64,000 bases of DNA, taken from the NCBI GenBank assembly GCA_030386875.1, contig CM059559.1, positions 69,640,392 through 69,704,391 of the forward strand, read 5' to 3'. Shown here piece by piece: positions 1 through 10,159 of the stretch; within the stretch, counting starts at the first letter, position 1; the number at the start of each line of letters is the position of its first letter. Origin of the DNA: Morinoia aosen (taxonomy: Eukaryota; Arthropoda; Malacostraca; Amphipoda; Talitridae). A program made the position numbers and the translations under genes. The notes beneath the pieces are model-generated. The model worked only from the letters and a program-made list of their open reading frames with translations. It did not search any database and was not told the origin of the DNA.

Positions 1-930
1 CAATTGAGAGCAGTAACGGATAAGAAATTAGAACGATTTACAATAACCCAAAAGTCATTTAAAATTATAAGTGACACACTGAATTTAAAATCATAATTAA
101 CTTCTCACCTTAATGTTTTCCTACAACAAGATGAGTGAGTGTAGATGTGCATGTCTTTCACATAACATTAAAAAGTGTTTATCAAACTGTGCCTATTTTG
201 ATGAAGAGAAATTACAACTGTGATTAAATTGTACCTCACTACGGCCCTCATCCTTTCCCCCATGCAACATTACGGCATAACGACTCTTTTAACCTGAAGC
301 AATAAGAAGTGGGAGCGTGACCAAGCCCATTGTACTGGGATACCTAAGAGAATTGTAGGTAGACCTTCATTGGCCTTTCATCGAAGTCCTAACCAACCAG
401 TGAATTTTTAATCGTTTTTTTTTCTTTCTACTGAAGAAAATAAATTGAAATCTTTTTCTATGACAGTATTTTGTCGAACATTTATTAAGCAAATAGTTTT
501 TCACCAATAAATTTTCACGCAATAAAATAATTATGTGACGAAATTTTGTTCTCAATATGATGACGGGTCGAATATTTCGATTCAATCGTTAAACATTACG
601 TTATTAGTAAATATCCAGGGTGCAACTGCATTGCCAAGATCATTTCCTCTAACAGAAAATGTGAGACACAAACATAATTTTAAATTTGACTGATCAACCT
701 TTTCGTCATTTTGAGCACTGCTAGTTCAGGGTGCTGTCGTCGCTTGTTCCTTCAAATACTGAATATAGTCTGGGTGATGAACGCGAGGCAGGATTCAATG
801 AACTTTAATTAGTGAAGCGAGTCAAACATAGATTCAAGTTGATCTGCCTACGTGAGCCAGTGATAGCTGATTAGGAAAATTGCAGAGAGCATTGAGGAAG
901 TGAGATAAAGATGAATGAAGAATGTGTTTT
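1..930. repeat. Dispersed repeat, copy 1 (partner 42200-43150, inverted)
   Basis: Read forward, this segment resembles the reverse complement of 42200-43150 over nearly its whole length. A well-conserved island around 125-165 (GATGAGTGAGT...GATGTGCATGTCTTTCACAT) matches 42980-43015 inverted. Other islands (CTGTGATTAAATTGTAC, ATCGTTAAACA, GTTCCTTCAAATACT) keep the same order and spacing. The copy starts at the window edge and may extend further left. No protein motif is recognisable; the short frames inside are not conserved between the copies. Confidence 0.6.
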
Positions 931-1811
931 GACCAATATAAACATCCCAAAATGTGCAAAATCTCGGGTTTGAGCCTGATTCATTAATAACTTTCAATGG
1001 CTTCACACCCCGGAAGAAAAATATTCTTTTCTTGAACAACTCGCAATCAAATCTACATTGTAACTTATCGTGCCATATTGCCCTCATTTCAACAAATGTC
1101 ATACATCAAGCAGAATTGTGGATCACTCCAGTGAAATTGAAAGTCTACGAAATGTAACCTTAAGCTCTGAAAATGAAATCTGCCAGCGCACATTTGTAAA
1201 CAGGTCAGCGCTAATCCCTTCGACCCTAAGCCCTGTGTTGTCAGCGCCATCCCATATCAAGCATAGCTTTCCGCAACTCACCCATACACAGCTTGATGAA
1301 CGTGAATAAACATAAGCCTTTCCCCAACTCGATTTCAGGCTGTGATAATGAAATTACGAACAACAAATTTGAGTAACTTTCAACGGACACGAATAGTTTC
1401 TGGCATGCTCTACATCTCAATCAATCATCGACTCACTGATACCTGCTCAGGAACAGGAAATTAGACAGAAAACAAAAATTGCCTCATAAGACTTATCGTA
1501 ACACAGTGAAAAACAATCAAATAAAAATATTCATAAATCATTCATGGGAAAAGAAAACAATTAGAAAAAAGTTGTCAGAAAATTAAATGATTAGAGAAAA
1601 CTCATCGAGCCTTTTTTCAAAAATGATTAAGTGTACATTCACTGCAATAGAAAACGACTCTGAACAAATCTCTAGCCTCTGTAAACCCCCAACCGCCGAC
1701 CAAACTCATAACGTAAGATCTGAATCAAACCAAATTTACACACGTGCTGCAAACACACTGGATGACATACTCATTGCCCTCACCTTAGCTGATACATTTG
1801 CACAATACCCC
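931..1811. other. Intergenic, nothing recognised
   Basis: AT-rich sequence with short frames only (up to about 93 codons). I see no protein family, RNA gene or clear repeat boundary here. Confidence 0.5.
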
Positions 1812-2001
1812 CCAGGTAGCAAGAAATTATTAGGCCAATATTGGGTTGATAATTATTTATTGACCTGATATTGGAATCTTGGATTACAACAATAGGCTAA
1901 TAACAAGACAATATCGAAAAAAGATATATTTATTTATGACATCAACTTGTTATTGAGACAATGTAGTAAATAGTTTTATTTCTAATTTTAAACTAACAGT
2001 G

Positions 2002-2018
2002 TATATATATATATATAT
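2002..2018. repeat. (AT)n microsatellite
   Basis: Uninterrupted TA dinucleotide run. Confidence 0.9.
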
Positions 2019-2825
2019 GTACTTTAGTCATATGAGTGGAAACTATCTCATAATAATTAACAATTTCGTAATATAATCAAATTTGTTAAAATATAAATTA
2101 TTATTGCCCAAATATTGGGTTGGTATTGTGCGCCAATAATACGGAGTAATTCGTTTAAAATATGCCAATAAAGTTAATGAATAGTTATTGCAGTCATTAA
2201 TGAGTGCAGATATATTTGACAGATATCAAGAAATGTGAATACGTTACAATAATATGTATATTCAGAATTACTGCAATCACAGGTTCACAGTTCTTGTTTT
2301 TTCAGTCGTCCAATGGGTTTCGAAGGTCTAATTTTTTCAAAAAAATATGCTAAAATCATTTATCATATGTTACTATAGCAATAAATGTCTATATATTGAA
2401 TTAAGATGATATAAAGTCATTTATATAGATGATATAAATGACTTTATTTCGTAACGAAGGTATTGAGTAGGCCTATTCCTACCATATAACCTATTTTGCA
2501 TGCATCATCATTCTTTGAGTTAAGCGCTTTCGTGCAATTTTTCAATCACGCATATATATGCTGCTTAGATGAACGTATATATGCTGTTAGTACAGGTTGC
2601 CCGACCACTGACTGGTACGTATGTGCAACACAAAATTTGGACTACGATGCCAAAGAGGTTTGTAATCATGGATTTTAGATAAATTTTGAATGCAGTTTAA
2701 ATCATAGTCTTGTAGGTGTGTAGGTATGGACATCGCATAACATAGTTATCAGAATTATATATATTTCTCGTCTTTGAACCGTATTAAATATTAATGCGAT
2801 ATTAGAAATTAATTATTGAACCAAA

Positions 2826-2965
2826 GTGTTGTTTAAGGAAACACCTCAATATCAAGTCAATAGTGACACAGTAATTAGCTGATACTGGGTTAAAAATAAA
2901 TTATTATTGGGACAATATATTCTACCAATATCCACTTGATGTCAGAAAATAAGTATTGGGCCTGT
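2826..2965 (+). repeat. About 140-bp dispersed unit, copy 1
   Basis: Shares an ordered series of motifs (GGAACACCTCAATAT-like start, AAGTC-ATAGT, TAATTA, ACTGGGTT/ATATTGGGTT, TTATTATTGGG, ACAATAT, CAATATC) with the two units at 5905-6190. The copies are in the same orientation but diverged. Confidence 0.6.
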
Positions 2966-3406
2966 AGTACCCTACCTTAGTTACCCCTCAAACTCAGTTC
3001 TAGTCCATTTGTGTTCAGTAATAATAATATGTGCAAATGTAAAATTATGCTGGAGGAAAGTTTAAAGTCTGCATAGCGTATCACCGATACCAGCTGCAGA
3101 AGTACTAGTATTTAATTAAGGTCGCTGCTTCACTCGCCCTGTGCAGAATACCTGCATTATAGCTATAAGGATTAAAATTATGGTAACTTTAAATATGACC
3201 CAGGCGACAGCTACATTAATCTGCAAAATTTAATTCCTTAAATTAATCAAATTATTGGTAATTCAAAGGAATTAAAATAAAACAATTGAGGACATTTAAA
3301 GTCACTCATATCACACCGCTCCTCTGATTAGCACAATTGTTACGCACTAGAACTGATTTGCCTTTTCCGCCACTAACTTGCGTGGAAGCTCCTCATATTC
3401 CCGCAG

Positions 3407-3643
3407 TTCTTCATCAGATCCCGCAGAGTAAGCACTCATCTGCGTATTCCGGAATCCACTCTACTTCCGGTTAAATGGTCAGCACTTCGCTGGGGCGCTG
3501 GACCTCAGTTGTGGCCGGAGTTCGTCATCAGATCCCGCAGAGTAATCAATCATCTTATCTGCTTATCCCGGAATCCACTCTACTTACGGTTAAATGGTCA
3601 GCACTTCACTGGGACCCTGGAACTCAGTTGTAGGCGAATGTGC
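3407..3643 (+). repeat. Two-copy tandem duplication, about 115-123 bp
   Basis: Unit 1 (3407-3520) and unit 2 (3521-3643) both run TCATCAGATCCCGCAGAGTAA, then CGGAATCCACTCTACTT, GGTTAAATGGTCAGCACTTC and CTCAGTTGT. Unit 2 carries a short insertion (TCTTATC). The pair lies 330 bp before the minisatellite. It encodes nothing recognisable. Confidence 0.75.
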
Positions 3644-3970
3644 CAGGCACATTCTAATTGGCAAGATTAATCCTTCATCTGGAAGTTCAGCTGGACCTCA
3701 ATTGTGTCTACGCGTGCCTCTACGAGTCTACACGACCAAGAGGTTAATTCCGTTATCAACTTCTACGCCGTAACTTCAAGCGTTATGGAAATGTACGAGT
3801 AAACCTTGCGCTAGAAGGACGGACGGACCGGCAGCCGGCATCTCTGAGCGGACGGCAACACTCAGACGTCACTCGGAGGTTGGTCTAGTGCTTAGTTGCA
3901 AGTGGGCTGTTCGGGGACGGTGTGAACTTTGTAGTGACTGCTTCCCATGTTTAATGATAAATCCGCATTA

Positions 3971-5514
3971 TAAACTTACCTTGTCGTTCGACGTCTATAA
4001 ACTTACCTTGTCGTTCGACGTCTATAAACTTACCTTGTCGTTCGACGTCTATAACTTACCTTGTCGTTCGACGTCTATAAACTTACCTTGTCGTTCGACG
4101 TCTATAAACTTACCTTGTCGTTCGACGTCTATAAACTTACCTTGTCGTTCGACGTCTATAAACTTACCTTGTGTTCGACGTCTATAAATTTACCTTGTCG
4201 TTCGACGTCTATAAACTTACCTTGTCGTTCGACGTCTATAAACTTACCTTGTCGTTCGGCGTCTATAAACTTACCTTGTCGTTCGACGTCTATAAACTTA
4301 CCTTGTCGTTCGACGTCTATAAACTTGCCTTGTCGTTCGACGTCTTTAAACTTGCCTTGTCGTTCGACGTCTTTAAACTTGCCTTGTCGTTCGACGTCTT
4401 TAAACTTGCCTTGTCGTTCGACGTCTACAAACTTGCCTTGTCGTTCGACGTCTACAAACTTGCCTTGTCGTTCGACGTCTACAAACTTGCCTTGTCGTTC
4501 GACGTCCACAAACTTGCCTTGTCGTTCGACGTCTACAAACTTGCCTTGTCGTTCGACGTCTACAAACTTGCCTTGTCGTTCGACGTCTACAAACTTGCCT
4601 TGTCGTTCGACGTCTACAAACTTGCCTTGTCGTTCGACGTCTACAAAATTGCCTTGTCGTTCGACGTCTACAAACTTGCCTTGTCGTTCGACGTCTACAA
4701 ACTTGCCTTGTCGTTCGACGTCTACAAACTTGCCTTGTCATTCGACGTCTACAAACTTGCCTTGTCGTTCGACGTCTACAAACTTGCCTTGTCGTTCGAC
4801 GTCTACAAACTTGCCTTGTCGTTCGACGTCTACAAACTTGCCTTGTCGTTCGACGTCTACAAACTTGCCTTGTCGTTCGACGTCTACAAACTTGCCTTGT
4901 CGTTCGACGTCTACAAACTTGCCTTGTCGTTCGACGTCTACAAACTTGCCTTGTCGTTCGACGTCTACAAACTTGCCTTGTCGTTCGACGTCTACAAACT
5001 TGCCTTGTCGTTCGACGTCTACAAACTTGCCTTGTCGTTCGACGTCTACAAACTTGCCTTGTCGTTCGACGTCTACAAACTTGCCTTGTCGTTCGACGTC
5101 TACAAACTTGCCTTGTCGTTCGACGTCTACAAACTTGCCTTGTCGTTCGACGTCTACAAACTTGCCTTGTCGTTCGACGTCTACAAACTTACCTTGTCGT
5201 TCGACGTCTACAAACTTACCTTGTCGTTCGACGTCTACAAACTTACCTTGTCGTTCGACGTCTACAAACTTACCTTGTCGTTCGACGTCTACAAACTTAC
5301 CTTGTCGTTCGACGTCTACAAACTTACCTTGTCGTTCGACGTCTACAAACTTACCTTGTCGTTCGACGTCTACAAACTTACCTTGTCGTTCGACGTCTAC
5401 AAACTTACCTTGTCGTTCGACGTCTACAAACTTACCTTGTCGTTCGACGTCTACAAACTTACCTTGTCGTTCGACGTCTATAAGCTTACCTTGTCGTTCG
5501 ACGTCTATAAACTT
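3971..5514. repeat. 27-bp minisatellite, about 57 copies
   Basis: Tandem unit TAAACTTACCTTGTCGTTCG + ACGTCTA, each containing the palindrome GACGTC. Sequence variants form blocks: TATAAA/CTTACC units from 3971 to about 4325, three TTTAAA/CTTGCC units near 4346-4426, a long TACAAA/CTTGCC block to about 5185, then TACAAA/CTTACC, with the last two units returning to TATAA. Two single-base deletions (near 4053 and 4172) shift the frame. Because the unit is a multiple of three and almost stop-free, it produces long open frames on both strands. These have no codon bias or flanking coding context, and I do not call them genes. Confidence 0.97.
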
Positions 5515-5904
5515 TAAAACTTTGGTGGTAAACATTTTTGAAACCCTGTAAACTATAAACTTTAAACTTTGGTGGTGACGCTATATCAATTGTACTATGA
5601 ATGTTCTCTGGAAGCTCCATTGACGGTTCGTGTTTTCATGCCTTTGCAGGATGGACGATGCCCGGACATGATCTCGGACATTGTATTGAACTGCTCACGG
5701 TTCCAACACTTCGTCCTGTTCCCGGTTCCAGTGTCCGTTACAGCTGTTTACGTGTCCGTTTCAAATCTCTTTCCTGAGTAAAGCTTGAATGTCGATTTTA
5801 CCTAAATTTTACCCTTTTCTATAGCTATTTTCACTGAAAATTGTACACGCCCCAAGCGGAGCTTAATTGATAAAGCAGCAATAACTCCAGACCTTACTGG
5901 CCAG

Positions 5905-6190
5905 TATTGTTCTAAGGAACACCTCAATATGAAGTCCATAGTAACCCATTAATTACCTAATATTGGGTTAGTGAAATTATCATTATCGGGGCCATATGTT
6001 TTACAAATATCAACCTATCAGGAATTGAGTATTAAGACAATGTTATTGTACGGAACACTTAATTATCAAGTCAATATTGACACAATAATTAGTTAATTAA
6101 TATTGGGTAGATGATAATATTGTTATTGGGCCAATACATTTTTCTAATATCAACCGAATTTTCCAAAATAAGGTATTGCCCCAATGTTCA
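5905..6190 (+). repeat. About 140-bp units, copies 2 and 3 (tandem)
   Basis: Two successive diverged copies (about 5905-6045 and 6037-6190) of the unit seen at 2826-2965: GGAACACCTCAATAT/GGAACACTTAATTAT, then ATATTGGGT, then CAATATCAACC. They form the right-hand subterminal cluster of the candidate element 1812-6260. Confidence 0.6.
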
Positions 6191-6265
6191 TTTTGAATAT
6201 CCAGTCAATATTGAGACTGTATATTGGCTCAATATTAGGTCAATAAATTTTGCTACCTGGGACTT

Positions 6266-7920
6266 TGGGGAACGTTTACCCAGAATCCGGAAAATTGCTG
6301 GTTTTTGTTTTATTACTTTGTTCATCAGAAATATGCTTATTTCATAAGCTGTTAAATTTGCATAACGATTTGAGCATCGCAAGTGGGGGAATGTGATTGG
6401 GAAGGGGAGAGGGGTCCAATCAGCAGCCAGCAGCGACCAGCAAGTGCATGTACCACGCTCCTGAAATAATTTTTTTTGTGGTTTTTATTGCTATATTCAA
6501 TACAAAAGGGCTTTTGTTTACAAGCTAACGAAGGTTCAGAACATTCTGTGCTTCGAGAGAGGGGGAGGGGGTGGATTCGAAGAACGCAGCTGCTAGCGCC
6601 TGACAGCCACCGCATTAGACACGAAACAGAAATATCTGGGTTTTGTTTTGTTGGTCTATTTGACACAGAACTCCTTAGTTTACAATTTAGTAGAGATACA
6701 CAACGTCCTTTGCTCCGTGAAAGGGGGAAACAAAGGGACGAAGGGGAGGAGCGCGTCGGGGACGCCACCGTAGCGTGCGCTCGTGGAGCGGTGATATGTA
6801 TCTATGATACCACTTGTGGTACCGGTTCCTTCAAGGAACCACAAACAACTTAAGGGGATCTACTACCCTGGACTCGACCTCTTCGTTCAAACTTCACTGT
6901 ACACATTTCTATTGCACCGATGGGAACGAAAATTTACACGTGGATGTAAAATTTAATTGCAAACACATTTGCATCTACAAAATTTTTTGATTTTCGCAAA
7001 AAAAATAAATTCATTTCGCGATTATTAGAAAAATATATATCGTTGCGCAAAACCCTACTCACTCTGTAATTTTCAACGTAGAAGCGTGATTTTGGTCTCA
7101 TTTGACGCGAAAGGACTGTACCAACCGTAACGTAGGATTGTTTTTTAATTTCGGTTTAGAAAAATATTTATGGTTCCATTTGTCAAAAAGTGTATTAAAA
7201 AGACAAATTCAATATACATTTTTCAATCTCAGATTACAGGATTCTATTGCAACTAGGTAAATGAAAATAAATACCGATATGTAAAATTAAATTCTAAACA
7301 CATTTGATTTCATGAAAAATTTCGAAATTCGCGATAGAAAAGAAGTGATTGGGCGAAGATATATATATAAATATATATATATTTTCGGCGCATGGTCTCA
7401 TTCGATGCAGTTCGACAGTGGGAACAGCGTAGCAAAGCAAAATTATGTTTGAATTCTAAATGAAATTTTCATTGGGAAAAAACTGAAAACAAATTATATT
7501 TTTTTTCAAATGTTGGAGATGTGTACCTATACCTTTTTTTCGAGGTCGAAAATAAAAAATCCTACGTTGCGGTCTTGGTACAGTCCTTCCGCGTCAAATG
7601 AGACCAAAATCACGCTTCTACGTTGAAAATTATTGAGTGAGTAAGGTTTTGCGCAAGGATGCATATTTTTCTAATAATCGCGAAACAAATTATTCATTTT
7701 TGCAAAAATCGAAAAATTCCATAGGTGCAAATGTGTTTGGCATTCAATTTTATATATCTGCATGCATTTTTGTTCACCTAGTTGCGATAGAAATTGGAAA
7801 AAAGATATTTGTAAATTTTGGTGGTCAAAGGGTAGTCCAGGGTAGTAGATCGCCTTAAAAGAAAAGATATTCATGTGTTTAGATAGCTTCCAGAGCGTCA
7901 ACCGCGTCAATTTTTCGAAG
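6266..7920. repeat. Dispersed repeat A, interrupted by a foldback element
   Basis: 6278-6850 resembles 47180-47780 (ACCCAGAATCCGGAAAATT, CCAATCAGCAGCCAGC, CACCGCATTAGACA, GAACTCCTTAGTTTACAAT). The homology resumes at 7859-7920 (AAGAAAAGATATTCAT, TCAACCGCGTCAATTTTTC), matching 47785-47860. The missing middle in copy B shows that 6854-7854 is an insertion. Short open frames inside (6352-6768, 6476-6853) are not conserved as proteins. Confidence 0.75.
6854..7854. mobile_element. TTAA-flanked foldback element #1 (non-autonomous)
   Basis: The ends are inverted copies: GGGATCTACTACCCTGGACT on the left, and the right end reads AGTCCAGGGTAGTAGATC before GCC. The inversion continues inward for about 290-310 bp (GTTTTGCGCAA, CAACGTAGAAGCGTGATTTT, GGTCTCATTTGACGCG pair with 7560-7640), so the single strand would fold into a long hairpin around a loop near 7150-7540. 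TTAA flanks both sides (6850-6853, 7855-7858). The paralogous repeat at 47780 has no insert. No transposase is present; TTAA duplication with GGG/CCC-type ends suggests mobilisation by a piggyBac-like enzyme. Confidence 0.85.
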
Positions 7921-8059
7921 CATAAAAGGCAAGGTGAAAATCGCTGGACGTAAAGTAATTTTTATTAAAAATGATCAAATAAAACTGAACGTATCGGACA
8001 AACTACCCATCTTCTGCTAAAATCTCTGTAAAACAAAACCAAAAGAGGAAGAATTAAAT

Positions 8060-8597
8060 CACTAATGAAGGATTTATGAATATTTTAAACTTTGAAGAAA
8101 CAAGAACAACGATAAAAAATAGAAGGTAAAAAAAAACTGAGTAACTGAACTATGTGTTGGCCACATGAAGCGGGAAAGCACTTTGGGCGTCATTCAAGGT
8201 AGGTTTCATTTTGTAAATATGCAAAGATTCGAGAATGCGCATATCTGTTCTGTAAGAGGTATCGGCGAAGATTTTAAAATCGTTTAGGGAGACCGGAACA
8301 TTGCACTCTTATGCATGAGATCTAACAGAGGACAGTGGGGGGGGGGGGGAAACCCAAGAGGAAAACCAGTTCTACAACTTCGCCCAGCGTGCACGGAAGC
8401 TCTAGTCATCAGAGTACGGCAGGTAAAACCAACGTACCGTGATTCACGACGTGAACAACTGTATTGGTACACTAGAAACGAGCACAGTGAGGGTGGCAGT
8501 GTGTCTTTGAAACGGAATAGAGAACCAATTGTAAAATTATCGACTAGAATCATTTGAATTTTGAGCTTAGGGAAGAACTTGTTAATAAGGGATTTAA
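8060..8597 (-). pseudogene. Penelope-like element, minus copy: GIY-YIG endonuclease end
   Basis: The minus-strand frame at 8284-8553 encodes YQYSCSRRESRYVGFTCRTL, a GIY-YIG endonuclease core nearly identical to the plus-strand Penelope copy at 21720-22090. The downstream non-coding part (7921-8060) matches 22200-22345 in reverse. A run of 11 or more G near 8340 disrupts the frame, and the C-terminal tail is out of frame. Upstream (higher coordinates) the element is cut at TTAA (8594-8597) and resumes at 18034. Penelope-like elements encode a reverse transcriptase fused to this nuclease; this copy is dead. Confidence 0.85.
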
Positions 8598-8867
8598 GGG
8601 ATGCATGTCGTGATTTTTTTACTACATGGCGTTATTTTTTTTATTGCTTCAAATGAGTTTGAGATATGTCCCCGAATGTCTGTAAAAATATCAGGAACGT
8701 ATCCCAGAGCTAGCGTCCCCCCCGGGAGGAAGAGAGCATCCCCCTTACGAACCTTTTTTTTCATTTTTGAACCTAGAGCATTGAAATTTGGTATACTGAT
8801 TGGAAATACAATTTAGAATCATTTATCAATTATGACAAAATGCGATTTTCTTGAAAAGAAAATGGGA

Positions 8868-8872
8868 AATCA
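8868..8872. repeat. BEL target-site duplication, left (AATCA)
   Basis: AATCA immediately before the 5' LTR equals 16834-16838 after the 3' LTR. Five bp fits BEL/Pao integration. The joined flanks are also found uninterrupted at about 17133-17142 in the second copy of the duplicated host repeat. Confidence 0.9.
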
Positions 8873-8989
8873 TGTAAGAATTTCTAGCCTTAGTTCGGCG
8901 TGCTGCACTGTTTATTTTTATTCTGCCAGCTCGCCTATTAGATTTAAGATAGATTTAAGAACATCAGGTTAGTTCCTTTATTTTCATGG

Positions 8990-8995
8990 TATAAA
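8990..8995 (+). promoter_or_regulatory. TATA-like box in BEL LTR
   Basis: TATAAA within CATGGTATAAAGGGCAGG; the same motif is at 15905-15910 in the 3' LTR. It lies 118 bp into the LTR, a plausible U3 promoter position. Seen by motif only. Confidence 0.4.
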
Positions 8996-9202
8996 GGGCA
9001 GGATGTAGGAAACTATTTCTTGGCCCGGCAGTTTCCGTACTTCTTGGCGACTGACGATCGATAAGAAGTATGTATACTCGAGCGTGCGTTAGCACCAAAT
9101 AATCAGACTTTTCACGGAGCTCCAATCTCGCACAGCCATCGACGCCAACTGCGCATTTCAAAATATATTCTACGTAATCTACTGGAAGCATCATAGGTAT
9201 TA

Positions 9203-9322
9203 CTTACCTGCTGGAGGCGCTCGGCTTCCACGCTGCTCCACCCTTACCTGCCGGAGGCGCTCGGCTTCCACGCTGCTCCACCCTTACCTGCCGGAGGCGC
9301 TCGGCTTCCACGCTGCTCCACA
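9203..9322 (+). repeat. 40-bp tandem repeat x3 inside the 5' LTR
   Basis: Three head-to-tail units; the 3' LTR has two (16118-16197). The exact one-unit difference explains the whole length difference between the LTRs (1086 versus 1046 bp). Confidence 0.9.
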
Positions 9323-9958
9323 CACCAGACGGGGGACAGGCGGACGTAAATCCACTACCAGGGGATCTACACTTCGTGGCGTTCTGCCTTGAGGTGAGGA
9401 AGCTTGCCGGACTAGCCAAACCCCTAAAGTTTCCGAACCCCTGTCATTTATATTATGGAGATTTCCTTTAGGACTCGAACCATTATCACTCATTATTCTG
9501 AGCAATATATTGATGGATCGCGTTTGATGGTGGCTCATCAAACAAACTAAATTTAATTACGTTCATTCCTTTTCAGTCAATTGTAGATCAAGTGCCTGTA
9601 TGTTTACTATCATTCTTTGTTTCCAGTGCTTGGGGACTCGAGGAAGGAGCGGCGAGCGGCGGGCCTGGGCAGTGAGGTGGCTGCTCGTGTAGCCTGCCCC
9701 CCAACTAGTACCATTTGCCGCCAAGCGCAAAGTTCCGACTCGATTCTTAGTTGTAATTTGAGTTGGAACGGCGAGCGGCGGGCCTGGGGGGTGATTTGGC
9801 TGTTCGTGTAGCCTGCCCCCAACTCGTATCATTGCCGCCAAGTGCAAAGCACCGCACCATGTAAAATTCTTGATAAACTTTCTCGCAGAAGCAAATAAGA
9901 TTTTTGAAACGGTACTTTTTCTTGATCCTTTACAGTTGCGAATCCATTTTATTTGCTA

Positions 9959-9976
9959 TGGTCCTTCGAACCGGAT
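9959..9976 (+). promoter_or_regulatory. BEL primer-binding site, complementary to tRNA-Tyr
   Basis: TGGTCCTTCGAACCGGAT directly follows the LTR. It complements the CCA-containing 3' end of insect tRNA-Tyr as I recall it (…TCCGGCTCGAAGGACCA) at 17 of 18 positions. This fixes the LTR end at 9958 and the direction of reverse transcription. Confidence 0.8.
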
Positions 9977-10159
9977 CCGTGTCCTAAGACGCCTGCCTCA
10001 CTGTCCTGGTCCGCAGCGCGTTGCTTCTCTTCGGCTCGTGAGTACGTCTTTGTGTGCGGGTGGTCGCTCTGTGATTAGTCTCTTTTGCATAAATATTTTA
10101 CCTCTTAGCCGATTATATATCGAACTGGAACTTGATTGTTACTATTCTAATTTTCCGTC

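Larger units (their letters stand above)
1812..6260. mobile_element. Candidate 4.4-kb DNA transposon with terminal inverted repeats
   Basis: The left end CCAGGTAGCAA (1812-1822) recurs inverted as TTGCTACCTGG ending at 6260, and both ends continue into A/T-rich sequence and then CCAATATT-type motifs. Such motifs cluster near both ends (1835-2140, 2826-2965, 5905-6245), as subterminal repeats of DNA transposons often do. No transposase is visible and no clear target duplication flanks it. The perfect inverted part is only 11 bp, so the element is a proposal; the whole may instead be independent repeats around the minisatellite. Confidence 0.33.
8873..9958 (+). repeat. BEL/Pao 5' LTR (1086 bp)
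   Basis: Begins TGTAAGAATTTCTAG and ends TTTATTTGCTA. It matches 15788-16833 with about four substitutions by eye and one 40-bp length difference. The 40-bp unit (CTTACCTGCYGGAGGCGCTC...) occurs three times here (9203-9322) and twice in the 3' LTR. The small frames inside (8964-9194, 9563-9847 and others) recur in both LTRs simply because the LTRs are identical; they are not genes. Confidence 0.93.

Noticed and set aside
3971-5514. CRISPR-like array
   Set aside because: Units are directly adjacent without spacers, and the setting is eukaryotic.
4061-5551. Open frames of 450-500 codons over the minisatellite (both strands)
   Set aside because: The unit is 27 bp without stops in several frames, so long frames arise automatically. 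One-base deletions shift them, several frames are equally open, and there is no coding context.
5569-5781. Possible terminal exon after TTTTCATGCCTTTGCAG at 5634-5650
   Set aside because: A reasonable acceptor-like site and a 43-codon open tail, but no family resemblance and no partner exon; too weak.
9204-9847. Small frames within the BEL LTR, duplicated at 16159-16722
   Set aside because: Identical only because LTRs are identical copies; no family resemblance and located in untranslated regions.
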